In this document: positions 25,601-39,700 of the stretch, in pieces
Position numbering within the stretch: position 1 is the first letter of the stretch
Layout: each line of letters begins with the position of its first letter
From: Chrysoperla carnea
Lineage: Eukaryota; Arthropoda; Insecta; Neuroptera; Chrysopidae
Length of the DNA: 64,000 bases
Assembly (NCBI RefSeq): GCF_905475395.1
Contig: NC_058338.1
Span: 77,635,435 to 77,699,434, forward strand
Direction of reading: 5' to 3'
Position numbers and translations under genes: made by a program
The notes under the pieces: model-generated
Databases searched by the model: none
What the model saw: only the letters and a program-made list of their open reading frames with translations
Told to the model about the DNA's origin: nothing

Positions 25601-26956
25601 TTTTGTGTTCTATTTGTTTATTTAATACTTAGTTTATTTAATCACCACAATAATTACTATGTATGCCAAACTTTATGTTTTATTTGTGTTATTGAGTTTG
25701 TTGGTAGACTAGACAGTAGTGTGCACGCTCTAACTTTCAGCTGCAACTAACTTTCAGCACGCCACGCATCCTTTGCTTTACACTCCAGGATAAAGAAGGC
25801 CCTGAACAAAAAGTTTGTCATAAAAGAACCTTTTATTAAAAACAGAAATCTAAAAATTTTAAGGATCTGTACCAATTAAAAAGAGTCTCATCTATCGTTA
25901 CAGAACAATTTAAAACACAAAATCCTTCCACAATCCTTAATTATTTTTTTAAATAGTCTTAGTTGTAAATACAGCTTTTATAACAAGTCATAATAATAAA
26001 AAATTTCATGATATAAATATTTATTATTGGAGCTTAACACATTCATGATTTAGCGCGTGAGCACCATATTACCCTCGATGGTTATTAAGAATTTATTTCT
26101 ACGGACTGACGACTTGTTGATTCAATAGAGAAGATTAACAAAATCATTGCGACGCTCAACGTGATATATCTGTCAAGTTTACTTAAAATATTGACCTGGA
26201 AAATGGAGTAAGTTATAATAAAATATCTTATAAATAAAAAAAATTACATAAATGTATAATTGCACTGAAATATTAAACACAAGTTTTTTTATTCAGTAAT
26301 GAAAATTACTAAGCTGATCGAATCAAGAAATCAGCATATTTATTGAAACAATAACTGATCAATTATTATTATTATAAATTATTTATTGATAATCATTTTA
26401 ATTTCAGTAAAAAATATGTTCATCTGACTTAATTTTTTTTTTTTCATTTTAATATAAAATCATAATTAACTACTACAACAGAAGAAAAGCTTTTAATAAA
26501 TGTTTCCACAGTTTTTTTCTCTATTTTCAATAAGGCAATCTGTTAATTAATATTAAAATAATTAAAATTGTTTTTAAAAACTAATTGCCATTGATTTTAT
26601 TCGATATATTTTAAAATTTAATGAGGCGATAAATACGATTCAATATGAATGTTTTGTTTTCAATATAGACTTAACAGGAGAATGGGCGTTTGTAATTTTT
26701 AAAATTCGTTTTCCACGGTTTATCTGGAAAAAAAATTTTTATTTTTAGTTGATATTTTTCATTGCTAATAAATTAGTATAAGGATCAATGATGGAGCAAG
26801 TCTCAAGTCCTTGAAAATTCGACTGCAACGTAAAATAGCATATTTCCAATCTGTATATTTTATGAAGTAGAAGTATTCTCGCTTACCCCAATTTTCGATC
26901 TCTGTTTATTACACGCTCGAATTATTACACTTTCAGCATCTTCTTGGGCTCCCCTA

Positions 26957-27619
26957 CAGGTTAGGCCATTTTAATGTATACACCTAAATATCTCGTTTTG
27001 TAGTTAATCATGTTCTGACATCAGATTGGAAAAGTCAATTTAGATCCTAAACGGTAAAAGATAGAATATAACACTATAAAATAGAAATTTGATTCTCATA
27101 AAAAGCTAACAATTTTTGTTTAAAACATTTTTTCGAAAAACGTTAGCCTTCAGAGGAAAACTCATTTAAAAATATGTCATTATTCCATTTAATCGAAAGA
27201 AAATATGCTTTAAGTTTATCGGTAATTGTAGGTCAAAGTCATGGACACAGGTGAATGTCCTCTATTGCCCTTGCCAAGTATTTTTCCGTAGTTAGTGTGT
27301 TTTCTTTCGATTAAATGCATTAATTGCATAATTTTAAGTTGCATTTCCTTCAAAATCTAACGTTTTTCGAAAAAAAAGTTTAAACAATAATTGTTAGTTT
27401 TTTTATGAGAATCAACTTTCTAATTTAAAGTGTTCTTCTATCCTTTACCATTTAGAATCTAAATTGGTTATAAAATAAACCCGAAGAACTAGGTCCAATC
27501 TGATGTCAGAGCATGATGCCCTCCATCAAACTCTGCAACTTTTGTTAAAGTTGTTTTTTAATTGATTAACTACAAAACGAACTACTAATTACGTGTATAG
27601 ATTAAAATAGCCCACCCTG
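26957..27619. mobile_element. Foldback MITE, CAGGGTG family, TA flanks
   Basis: Flanked by TA on both sides. The ends read CAGGTTAGGCCATTTTAAT and, reversed from the right, CAGGGTGGGCTATTTTAATC. Arms of about 280-330 bp pair through TCTGACATCAGATTGGA, AACGGTAAAAGATAGAA and TCGAAAAACGTTAG; the left arm has lost about 65 bp. The unpaired centre includes GGACACAGGTGAATG. It shares arm sequence with 43216-43675 and lies just downstream of Sec16. Confidence 0.8.
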
Positions 27620-27752
27620 TATATCGATTAGTGGGGTAAAGAAATTTATACAAGAAATTATCTCGTTGAAATAAAAGTATAACAGACTCCGTAGTCCCAG
27701 ATATATTCCAATAAAATTACACAATTGTTGCATTAGTAATAGTAATTAACTT

Positions 27753-27758
27753 TTTATT
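27753..27758 (-). terminator. Polyadenylation signal of Sec16
   Basis: AATAAA on the minus strand 12 bases after the Sec16 stop codon. The closeness implies a very short 3' UTR, unless a later site is used. Confidence 0.6.
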
Positions 27759-27770
27759 TACCTTAATTAC

Positions 27771-30700
27771 CTACGTTTTATCATGATGTTCTGCATTACT
27801 ATGTAATTCAACTCCAGACGATGGTGATAGAAAATCAATTGGTGCATTCGGATCATTCACAGGTGCCGGTATAAAGAAATTATTACTTGGTGGTATCGTA
27901 GATGGGTTTAAAGAAGGTAGAGCTGATGTTGGATTAGTTGATTTTGCTGTGCCACCTGGATTAAAAACATCCACGTATGCTTTCTTTATACCTACAAAAA
28001 TACATACATTATTAAATCCAAAAAACAGACAATATTGTCAACGGAAACCATTTTGTACCAGGCTAAAATAGTGAGAAAACTAATTTTTGCATCGTTAGTT
28101 AGGTTTTTAGAAATAAAATAAAAGGAATATTTTTATTTTTATTTGGGTCACTAAGTACAAAGTTTAAATAAAAAACTGAGAAAATTATCGCAATTATAAA
28201 AGACTAGGGGAATATGGCAAATCAAATTAAAATATAAAATGAAGTAGGCATCTTTTGTCTTTTCATTCAATGAATAAACCAACTATGTCTAACAAGTATG
28301 GTTTACATATTTTTATTCGTGGCGCTGAAATCTTAGCGTTAAAAATCCCAAGCTTGACTTTCCACTATTTACGGTTGCCAGCTCAAGTTCCGGGAAGTCG
28401 GAAGGAAAATCGAAAAATCGAGAAATAGTGAAATTAACCTAATTATACCACCCAATTTTAATACTACTATACGATATTTTCGATGTTTTGTGTACTCAGT
28501 TTTAATATAATTAAAAATTTAAGTAAATATCCTTCAAGTAAATTAAAAAAAAGAGCTGCTCAGATTTTTCGAATTTACCTGAATATGAAACAAATAAACA
28601 CTAAAAACATCTTTTTTTACTGAAATCTAGAGAATTTATGTTGATATCAGGAGTCGGGAGAGACTAAACGATTTTAGAAGTGGCAACTATGCCAGCACTC
28701 CAAATTTCTAACGAAAAAATCAGGATAAATCTCAGTTGTCTCTCATAAATACTTTCAAACGTGACATGTTATAAATTGAAAGTGTTTTTATTTTTAAAAA
28801 CTTTTTATCGGTACAGAACATGATGAAAAGCCAGTATTTGCTAATAATATTAAAACATACAACGGAACACTAAATTTATGACACGTATTTGGTCAATTTT
28901 TACAATGAACCATTTTCCTGAAATTTACCTACTTACAATTACAAAGTAGGTAAAAATGTTCACAAAAATTGTTCACTGGGTAGGCGCTGGTATAACAAGT
29001 TTTCCATTATTATTTTTATAATTTTTAAAAATTCATATACTTAATTATCTGTTTCATTATGCTTACCTCGACCACGTTGCATTTTGAACATATTGGGTGC
29101 CGATGGTGGTTTAAATTGTGTATCATTCTCATCAACACCCACAGGTGGCAATGGTTGCTGTTGTTGAAGTTTCTGATTATTATTAATTGCATTATTATGT
29201 AATACTTGTGCTTGCTGCATTTGTTGCATTTGTAGTTGTTGTTGATTATTATTTGATTGTTGGTAACTATTTAATGATGGAGGTGGCATACCACCACCTG
29301 GTTTATTATGCAACAAATCTGTCATCTTTGGAGGTGGTTTTACTTCATTATTTGCTTCTTCACCATCTGCATCTAAATTCACCCATTTTTTCTTTTCTGG
29401 ATCCCATACGATCTACAAAAGAAAATTATAACATTATGTTAGGTTAAGCTGTAAGTTATTTGACGTGAGTCATACTTTAGGGTTAGGGTTAAGGTGCTTT
29501 AGGATTTGAAGAGAAAGGTACCTTGAGGCCTGTTTAAGAACAGCAAAAATGTTTTACTCAGAGATTATTTTCTCTGTTTCTCTATTACAGGTTATCAGAG
29601 TAGAATGATTTTAATGTAGCATATTTCCAAAAATGAAGATATCAGCGAGATATTACTCACCGTTGGATTTTTATCATCCGGTAAAATCATTTGATTTTTC
29701 GGTCGCAATGATAATTTATTCCATATACCACCAAACCAACCAGACGATGAACTGTTCCCTTGTTTATTACTCAACGCAGAAGACGATGACTTGGCTGGTT
29801 TATTCTCCGCATTACTTTTACGTTGATTATTATCTTGATCATAATCATATTGTCTACTATTTCCTAGTGAATTTGGCATTGTAATTTGTGGTTGCTGCTG
29901 CATCGGAGATGATGTCTGTTGTTGATACTGATCCTAACATGAAACATAAAACAAACGAGAGAAATATTATTCCAACAATCTGTTTTACATTAAAAAAATA
30001 CTTAACTTTTAATTACTTTTTTGATTTGTTAATTTATTTGAGAGTGCGCACTGACGATTTTTAATTTTTTTCATAAATATTGTTAAACACAAAATTTTTT
30101 CCCAGAAAATATACAAATATATATGAACACAAACTTTATTTTTCATATAGGTGTAAACACAATGCAAGCAAAATTTTAAGCACCGCCACCAGGCCAGTTG
30201 TGGTTGACAGTCATGAAATTTACAAATGGCTATGAGGAAACAATTTCTTTATGAGTAATGATTTTTAGACATTCCATCTTAAACCTTTTTACACAAGAGG
30301 CAATGGCCCTACCTTAAAAATATTTCAAAAGAAAATAATTTCCTATATCAGACATTCCCAAAAGCTCTTTTGCTCTGTAGAGATCTTTACCTGCCTATTA
30401 GTGAATTCTCTTTTCACAAAAAATTTGTATTTTTTAATACAGTGGAACCTCCGTAACTCGAACCTCAAGGAAAATGCAAAAAAATTTCGAGTTAATAAGT
30501 TTTTGACTTAAAAAGTAGTTCGAGATACAGAGGATTTAATTGCTAAAATTTCGACTTAGAAAGGCGCGAATGTATTTTAAAACTACGAATTCATTAAATT
30601 TTACTAATTACGACTTTCGGTATCTGCTTTTTGAAATCACATAGTATAAATAAGTACTATCAATATCTCGAACGAAAATAATATTTTGTTTGAATTACAA

Positions 30701-33700
30701 AGACTAAATAATTCTAGATACCGCGTATTTAGGGGATTAGTGGAAGGGAATGGCATTTTTTTCGACTTACTGAGGACTTAACGAGTTATTGAAGTTCCTT
30801 ACTAAAATTAAACGAATTTCATTATCATTTAATAAAATTTATGTTCACATTTAGAAAAACTTTTTTAATAAATAAATGAAGAAAGCATTTGATTTTTTTT
30901 TTTACAAAACTATTTATTTTAGATTTAGATATATACCTCCAGAGAAAAAGAAAACATCACAGAATAAATGAAATAATAATTAATAATACTAATATCTAAT
31001 AATCTTTTAATACTAACAATAATATAAATTTTTATGTGCAGTTCATATCTACAGAGTGTATCACAAAAAGGATGCCATACTAAAATCGATTAATGAACGA
31101 ATTTATTAAGCTGCAATGTCTAATCATGTTTTTTTAGATCAGTTAGTTTATTCTTAAATGAGCTTTCAAATACAAAATAATAATCGGAGACATGATCTAG
31201 GTTCGTTATAATTTAAATTTTTAATAATTTTGAGTAATATGAACATGGTCCCTAAAATATTTAATTTTCAAAGTATAACTCATAAAAATTTCGAGAGAAT
31301 TAAGATATTGAAAGGAGAAAGGAAAAACTTGTTTTTCTAATATCCCAAATAAAGCAGCTAAGAGCAAACTGTTTAATTTATTAAAAAAAAAAAGAAGCAT
31401 TTTCGGATCAATGTTTGTAAGAATTTTTATCCTTACTTTGAAAACCACTCATTATTTACTCTCTAAGTATGATACGGCCTTGTTTGTGATATTCTGTATA
31501 ATTAATTAATGATTGTATTTTAAAAATTTTGAATCCTTTTTAAAAATGGTATAACAATACATATTAACAATTAGTAACAATTTCAAATGAAATAAAAACA
31601 ATATTTATTGTAATCATAGATCACAATATGATTTGTAATTTAAATTAATCGACTTGTAACTACTTTTTAGTATCACATAGGATTTTTTAAGAAATAAAAA
31701 TACTTAGCAGTTTTACAACACTGGCTACAGAGACCTGTATGTAGTCATTCAATAGAGAGAAACAATTTTCTTGTTTAAAATAACTATTCGTGATTTAAGT
31801 AAAGACTCAAATCGATATTGCCACTGCGCATAAATGCCGTGATAAATGTTTAGCAACCCTTTTTGCATCAATTGTTGAAAGTATTATATTTTTATAATAG
31901 AAGCAGAGAAATAATACATTTTAAAATAACCATTAAGAAATTCAAATACGTTACCCAGATATTCATCATCAAATTCCTATCATAACTGGGAAAAGCGCTG
32001 AAGATTTTCATATGTAACATCAGATTTTCATTAAGCAAGACTGGGCACCATATCAACTAAACTTAAGGGGTTATATCCAGTTAAAATTTTCAAAAATTCG
32101 ATTTTTTTTTTGCATTTCCAAAATGTACATATATATAAGTATATTCTCCAAAAAGTTCAAGTTAATTTAAGAAATAAATATTCACGAAGTAAAACTCATT
32201 GAAAAAAATTTTTTAAACTGAATATAAACGTCTTTTGAAATTTTAAACGCGTTTTTCTCGAAACAGCGTTTTTAAAGTTGGTGAGCAAGATTTCTCCGAA
32301 ACGGCTCGACCGATCGGTTTCGAATTTTTACACAATATTCTTAGATATTTTCCCCAGGTATTAATCGGAGGAATAAGATTGAAAATTATTTTATTAATTA
32401 TTCTGAAAAGCGGGATTTTAAAATTAAAGGAATGTCCTATATGTATACGCTTTTTATATTTATGTAAAATAAATGGTCTTCCCAAAAATAACTGATGAAA
32501 AAACGTGTTTTTTGCGCTCGCATCTGGATATAACCCGTTAACATAGAAATAGACATAGACATACATTTTTTCGAGAACTTGGATGTCATAGACGATTTAA
32601 ATTTGTAACATCCTTATTTCTATTTCTACGGTTGTTAAATCAAAATACGTTCAAATAGAGTAGAAATTTTTACCGAGAAGTATTCAAAATAAACTATATT
32701 ATAAACTTGAGCAATTTTGTGGTGTCTGAAAAACTCTTTTTAAAGGAAACTTTCCAATGTGATACTAAAAATTAAATCGATTTCTAACAAAACTTTTTTT
32801 TTTTAATTTTCTAATAAAAATAGACTACATATCAAATTTATAATAATTTTCTACATCTATTTAGGCATTTTATATAAACAATTGACATTTTATGCGTGAT
32901 ATAAAAAAATCATATTTGTAATTATTAAATGCAAGAAAAACTTTAGAAAGCAAATCTTTTGCCAAATAAAACTTTTAAACTTCACTAAGTTTTCTTCGAA
33001 TTATTATTTGATGAATGTTAGTTTAGAAAGTTAAACTTTCATTTTTCATGATTTTATAGATTCGACTACACTTTACAAAAAATAAATGCTTGTGGAAACA
33101 AAATCCAATTTTTTCGAATTAAGTCAAGGAGATGTAATTCACTTAATAGATTCTCAAAATTCTACAATACCTCGATTTCTGCGTCATATTTTAAACAGGC
33201 AAATTTTGGGGTTTTTCCTCTTATGCTTGCTAATTTTATCGAGATATAAAACGATATTTTGGTAAAAATATCAACTAGTACTAATCAATGGGTGCATCAA
33301 TATCAAAAGTCCTTGGGGTTTCACTGCGTTGTCGATTAAAACATCTTCTCAAGTAAATATCTTCCTGATTATCATCCTCAATATCATCATTATATGCCAC
33401 TAAATCATCATCGTTCTCATCAAAATAAGATACTGGTGCATCGATTGGATACGTTCCACCAAACACCAACGGTTTATAATAACCACCCGAATATCTGTTA
33501 GTATGACCAAATAAACTATTTTTAAAGCTCGATAACATGTTTGAGGATGTTCTTGATGTGACCGCACGTGACGAAGATGCCCATGCATCCACCGTATTCG
33601 ATATAATATCGTGTTTTCGCTTATTACGCTCATATGTAGTTAATTTAAAAGTGGAAACATTTGCATCGTTTGAATCTAGCTCAAAATTTGAGATGGCTTT

Positions 33701-36700
33701 ATATTTAACAATTGACTTTTTTGGTTGTAATTTTTTATTATTTAATTTGGTTGTTATTGTTTTACCATTTTTAATTGATATTGAACTTTTCATTAATTGA
33801 TTATCTTTATAATATATTAATTGTGTATTATTCTGTTTTTTTAAATGTATTGTTGTGGCAGCATTCGTAGTTGGAGTTATTTTACATTTTTTATAAATAT
33901 CATTTGTATTATTCACACAGTATTGTTGTCCAGATGATAATTGTTCATTATTTTGATTTTTTAATTTTGTATTCATTACATAACGTTTACGTAATGTATT
34001 ATCAATAGCATTAAATTGCTGTTGTTTGTTAGACGATAATTGATAATGCATCATACTTACGTCATCCGTTTGTGTTGATTCTTTTGTTTCTGTGTTTGAT
34101 GGTAATTCAGTTTGCTGCGTCCAAATGGATAAATTCATATATTATTTATTAATGATGAAAATTAAAGACTTTACAATGTTTAAAGATTTTCCCAAATCAT
34201 GCCATTTTTTAAATCAACGATATTGGTAGCAGCGTGCAAGGAGTTCTTGCGCATTAGTGCCTAATAAGGCAGGCGATTAAGGGTTTTTCAATAAGGACTA
34301 TACACCCGAATAAGATAAAATTGATTCATAAACTAAATGCACTTGATCATTTGAAATGTTCCGTTCTTTTCTAAAATAGTAGCCAAGATAAAGCCATGTA
34401 GAGAGCATTTTTTTAATACTCCTCCTTCTCGGAACCCTTACGTAAGTACATAATGGCCCCTTAAGTGCAGGACAATAAATTTAAAAAAAAGTTGGCCAAT
34501 TATTTTAATTAATATCCAAAAACATTGCTTGAACTTTTAGAGAATAAAATAATATATATATTATTATAATTATTATCCCAAAGAATTGGGCAAATTTTTA
34601 TCTTCAAAATATATTTTTTAAAACTAGAAAATACAAATGACAATAATACTAATTAAATAACTTTACGTTATTATTGTTGTAATTTTCTTCGCAACTGTTT
34701 TAACATTCATATTTTTTATTTGTTTATTAAAATATTTCAACAATGTATTCAATTTGAAAGTATACTGTTTTTTAATTTAATGATTAATATTTTTCCGCAA
34801 TGAAAACGATAGGCGTGGGGATTGAGGACTTTGAATCACAATTGTTCTAAGAACACATTAAGTAAGAAAATAAGAATAGTTTTTTGGTAGAGAAAAATAC
34901 CAAAGCATTAAAATATGGGTTATTTACAAGCATTAAGAAACAAAAGCAAGAATAGTACGGATCACCCTTATTCACACAGCAAAAATGGAGTAAACAAAGA
35001 GATATTTTTTTATGATATTTCAATACACACGGATTAAATTGAAGTTGGTGGTTAAGTATGCAGATGCATATAAATCCAAATCAATAGAAATAAGCTTGAG
35101 TTTCGAGCGTATTTTCGCGAAAACTAGAATCTATTTTATAGCAAAAAAACTTTATTTTTAGCGGTACGTGTACACTGTAGTTAGAGTGAATTCAGCTAGA
35201 TTAATACACCACGTTTACACGTAATCAATAAAAAACATTATGAGATTTGTTCTAAAGCTAAATCTAGCAAACCTTCTAACTAGAGCTGTAAAAAGCTCTA
35301 CGTAGAGTGCTCTAGATAAGTTTTAGTGTAAGCTCGGCATAACTGTAGCTTTAGTTTATATGTCTTAGAGTCAGCAGGCAAACGTGGCTTTTATATATAG
35401 CTAGATTAACCCGTATACTCAGTACAGTATACACGTACCTTAATATTAAGGTAGTATAGTAGTATCGAAAGTCACAGTTAACTGCTATTTTTTAACATTT
35501 ATTCAAAATATCATAATTTCCTTAGTTAAGAAAAAAAATTAGAGATTTATATAACTTAAGAGATACGATTAATTAAAATTATGCAAAATTACATGGACTT
35601 TTATGAGTGTCTCTGTTTAATAACGCCGGAAACTGATGGTTTAAGAAAAATTGAAAAATTAAAAAACTCCAATTGATAGAACTATGTCTCAAAAGGTACG
35701 TTAATTTTAATTTATTATAAACTAGCTCTGAATTACCTGCTTCGATGGGTAACTTCAATTTTAAATACAAAGATTATTGTGTTACAACCTTCACTTCGTA
35801 AGCAGTCACTTACCCTCCTTTTGTTCAAAATTTCCTTTAACCTCTAAAATTATCTTAGTTTCTCTACTATATTATGCATATATTATACATAAAAACCTAT
35901 CTTGGGAATCACTCTATCTATTAGAAAAAAAACCGCATCAAAATTCGTCGCGTAGTTTTAAAGATGCGGGAAGCGACTTTGCTTTATACTATGTATTGGT
36001 TTTTTATATCATTAGTTGTAAAAAAACAATTCAAAAATGATTGTCGATTTGACTAAACTGTTTTACGTCTCGATACTGCTCTAATATCTTGTAAAGATAT
36101 TATTATTGATTGATTATTGTATATCTAGTCTGTGTAAAATGATACCATGGAGAACCAAATGATTTTATATGAGGACACTCAATTTTAATCAACATAAACA
36201 TAACCAATTTGATCAGTGTGTCTTGAAACCCCACCTTGCATTTTAGATAATATTTTCTAAATTTAAAAAACTTAAACCCAAAACGAATTTAAAAAAAATT
36301 AACTCACCTGAATATTATCTAAATAATTATTGTCTTGTAATTGTTGATGTTGTTGATTTGAATCGTGTTCAGTTATATTCCGATCTGTACTCCATTGTTG
36401 TTGATCCCAATATTGATTTTGTTGGTACTCATTACCAAATCTTCGATCGTCTTGTTGTGTTGTATGATAACTAATTGTTTGTTGTTGTTGTTTATTATTG
36501 ATGTCTGATTGTTGTTGTTGTTGTTGTTGTTGTTGAGATTGATATTGATTATCAGACCATGTTGTGGATGATAATGTGTTGTTGTCTGGTTGATTCTGTT
36601 GAGGTAAAAAGTTATCGGTTTGATAAAATTGTTGTGTTTGATCAATATTATGTTGTTGTTGTTGTTGTGTATGTTGTTGTTGTTGTTGTTGATTGTTCCA

Positions 36701-39700
36701 ATTAACAGATGATTGATCATACGTTTGATTCAGTTGTTGATGCTGTTGTTGTACAGCTGCAACGTCATCATGATGATCCGTTGGTGGAGTTAAACTTTGT
36801 GTAATGTCTAATTCTGATGATGCTAAATTACTCATTGATTGTCTTTCTTGTAATATACCCATCTAAAATGAAATTCACAATTTTACTTTAAGTCAAATCT
36901 CAATAATTCAAATCACACGAGGACCTATTTATCTATTGAGAAATAATCGAAGTTCGAAATATCAAGATATGAATTTACATACATGAGAATAAGATCTGGG
37001 CAGTTAGAATTTAAATTTTCCTAAAGAATATTCAATTCTATTAGTGAAATTCGACTTTAAATCGACAAAATAATTCCGATACTTAATGGTTAAAAAATCA
37101 GCACATGTAATCTTAATATATAAAACAAGTGAAAACAAACAATTGACTGAGTTAATTGTTGAAATACCATGTATAGACAGTGTTGATGCGCAATCGTTTG
37201 TTTTTTTGACGTCACGTAAATAACAAAAGATATTCACTTTTAAATAGACACACACACAACTGATATTCCTATATTAATACATACTATAAAATTTGCACCT
37301 AATTAACGCCCTCGTGGGTAAACAGTGATGTTTACAAAAAAATTCTTCAACCAAAGTTTTTTATTTTTTATAAGGAACATTTTTTACATTTAAACTTTTG
37401 TTCTATCTCTAACGGTTAACAAGATGGGTCCTACGGACCCAAGATCCAATTGACCTATGATGCTCATTTACGAACTTGACCTCACTTTTTACGTCCTGAG
37501 TACGCTGTAAAAATTTCAGCTCGATATATTTTTTCGTTTTTGAGTTATCGTGTCCACAGACGGACGGACGGACGGACAACCGGAAATGGATTAATTAGGT
37601 GATTATATGAACACCTATACCAAAATTTTTTTCGTAGCGTCAATATTTTTAAGCGTTACAAACTTGGGACGAAACTTAATATACTATGTATATTTCATAC
37701 ATGGTATAACAAGGTCAGGTTAGTTGGACCATTCATGACTCAAGAATGGCTAGACCGATTTAAATGATTTCTGATTTGGTGGATTTGTTTCCACCACAAA
37801 TAACAAAAAATAATTAGAATACAAACAAAAATAATAAATTAAAATAAAAAAAAACGACTAAATTGTTTGTTTCGTGCAAGCGTTATTAATAAATCTTGTT
37901 GTGTGAGTAAGATTACTATTGTTATGTAATAAAAAAAATATTGAACAAAAAACGCAACAACAACTGTCAAATCGATTTGTCTGCATCATTCCAGATCATT
38001 CGGTCAATCAGTCATCCTATCAGCATATAATCTATAAGTCGCGAAACGTTCCCAGGAAGCCGTAATGCAATTAGGTATCGAAATAATCAATTGTTCCGAA
38101 AATTGCGAATCAATCCATGAAAGAAGAACGAGAAATTGCACGCGAAAAGAGCAAAGTGAGGCAACCCGTGAAATGGCTATTTTAGAGATGAGTAATTGTC
38201 GAGCTTATCGCACAGATCAAAACGTTGTTATTCTGTATTCATTAAAATCGACAAAATTGACTTTGTAACAAGCGAAGATGAAGCCACTTACTATCCAACT
38301 GAATTTTTAAACTCATTGAATGTGCCTGAATTATCACCGCACAATTTACAACTGATGGTTGGCTCGGTAATCATGATGCTTCGAAATTTAAACCAACCTA
38401 AACTATGCAATTGAACGCGGTTGGCGATTTGAAAACCGATGATTAATGTGATTCACGTGACAATACTCAAAGGAACGAAAAGTTTTCAGGTTCAATTAAA
38501 ATCTCACTTTGATTCATAACTGACAAACATTAGATGAACGCTTTAAATTATAAAGTTGTTCTTTATAAACATGCAAAAATTTTTTTGTAAATCGAATAGT
38601 TTAGCCAGTAGCCAGTAACAAAAATCTAGCTTTTTTTGTGCATTTGTTCATTCAATTTGAACAAAAATGGTCGTTATAGACAAACAAACCATCTTTATTG
38701 GATTTATTGAATAATTTTTTCGAAGAGTGCCTAGATTCCGCAGAAACAATTATACGAAGTAACAATTTTGATACGAAAAACCACTTTCGGTAAAATATTT
38801 CAGTCCGTTTTTGCTTAAATCGTACGGTTTACGGAAAAATGTTTCGAACAAAATATGTTACTTTTTTTTATCAATAACAACTTTCTAATTTAAAGTGTTC
38901 ATGTATCGATTACCAATTATGGAGTAGAATGAGTTTTTCATCGAGCTTGAAAACCTAGGTCAAGTTTAATGTCTGCGTAAGACGTGCGCATACACACCCA
39001 ACATTTTTCGCTTGAAGCATTTTTATGGATAAAAGTTATTGTATATTATCCTAATAAACCATTGAACTTAATAAATTTTTTGTTTTCATTGAATTACATA
39101 TATAAAACCCTAAATCATGTTCAGCAAAACGGTAACGAGACATTCGTTGACTATTAGGCAGTATGAAGTTCGCCGGGTCAGCTATCATATGAATATATCA
39201 CAGATCTCAACTTCGACCTCCTTTGTAAATTGAGAGATTATTTAAGTAAAAGACTTCCCAATACTTACATTGTAATCATTTAAAACTGATTTTAAACTGC
39301 TAATCCACGATGAATTTATAAAATTATCATCCGTACTCTCATTTGCATCTAACTGAAATTCAGCCATTGCTGTAGGATCTCGTGCACATAAACGTTCCGC
39401 TAGTACAAGAATTTGATTGGCAAATACAGCATCATATCGTGTTGGATTTTGGGATATAATGGTACCAATACGTTCTGTATATAGCAATGCACGCTCGAAA
39501 AATCCACGTTCAGCTAATCTTGTTGCGATTAAATATTTATAAGGCTGAAAAAGAAAATTTTAAATTAAAATTAATTAAGCCAAAACGACGAAGAAACATT
39601 TTACTTCTAAATTTTCTGAACAAAATTACCTGGAATTCTGGAATTGTAAATGTTGTATCGCTTAAACTACACGCATATTCATATATTTCTGTCATAATGA

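Larger units (their letters stand above)
16436..27770. other. Gene-poor, repeat-rich 11 kb interval
   Basis: No exon with domain support or coherent splice phases was found. The left end must contain the SUCLA2 promoter. The remainder holds MITEs, foldbacks and element fragments, listed separately, in AT-rich sequence. Open frames such as 25359-25625 and 21283-21552 have no recognisable features. A non-coding RNA or distant exon could be hidden here and would not be visible to me. Confidence 0.6.

Noticed and set aside
25359-25625. 88-codon open frame in the repeat-rich interval
   Set aside because: Its second half runs into a GC-rich transposon-like segment; no domain, no splice partners and no conserved motif that I recognise.
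36373-36720. 115-codon N/I-rich open frame over the polyglutamine exon
   Set aside because: It arises from CAA repeats read in another frame and does not join neighbouring exons in phase.
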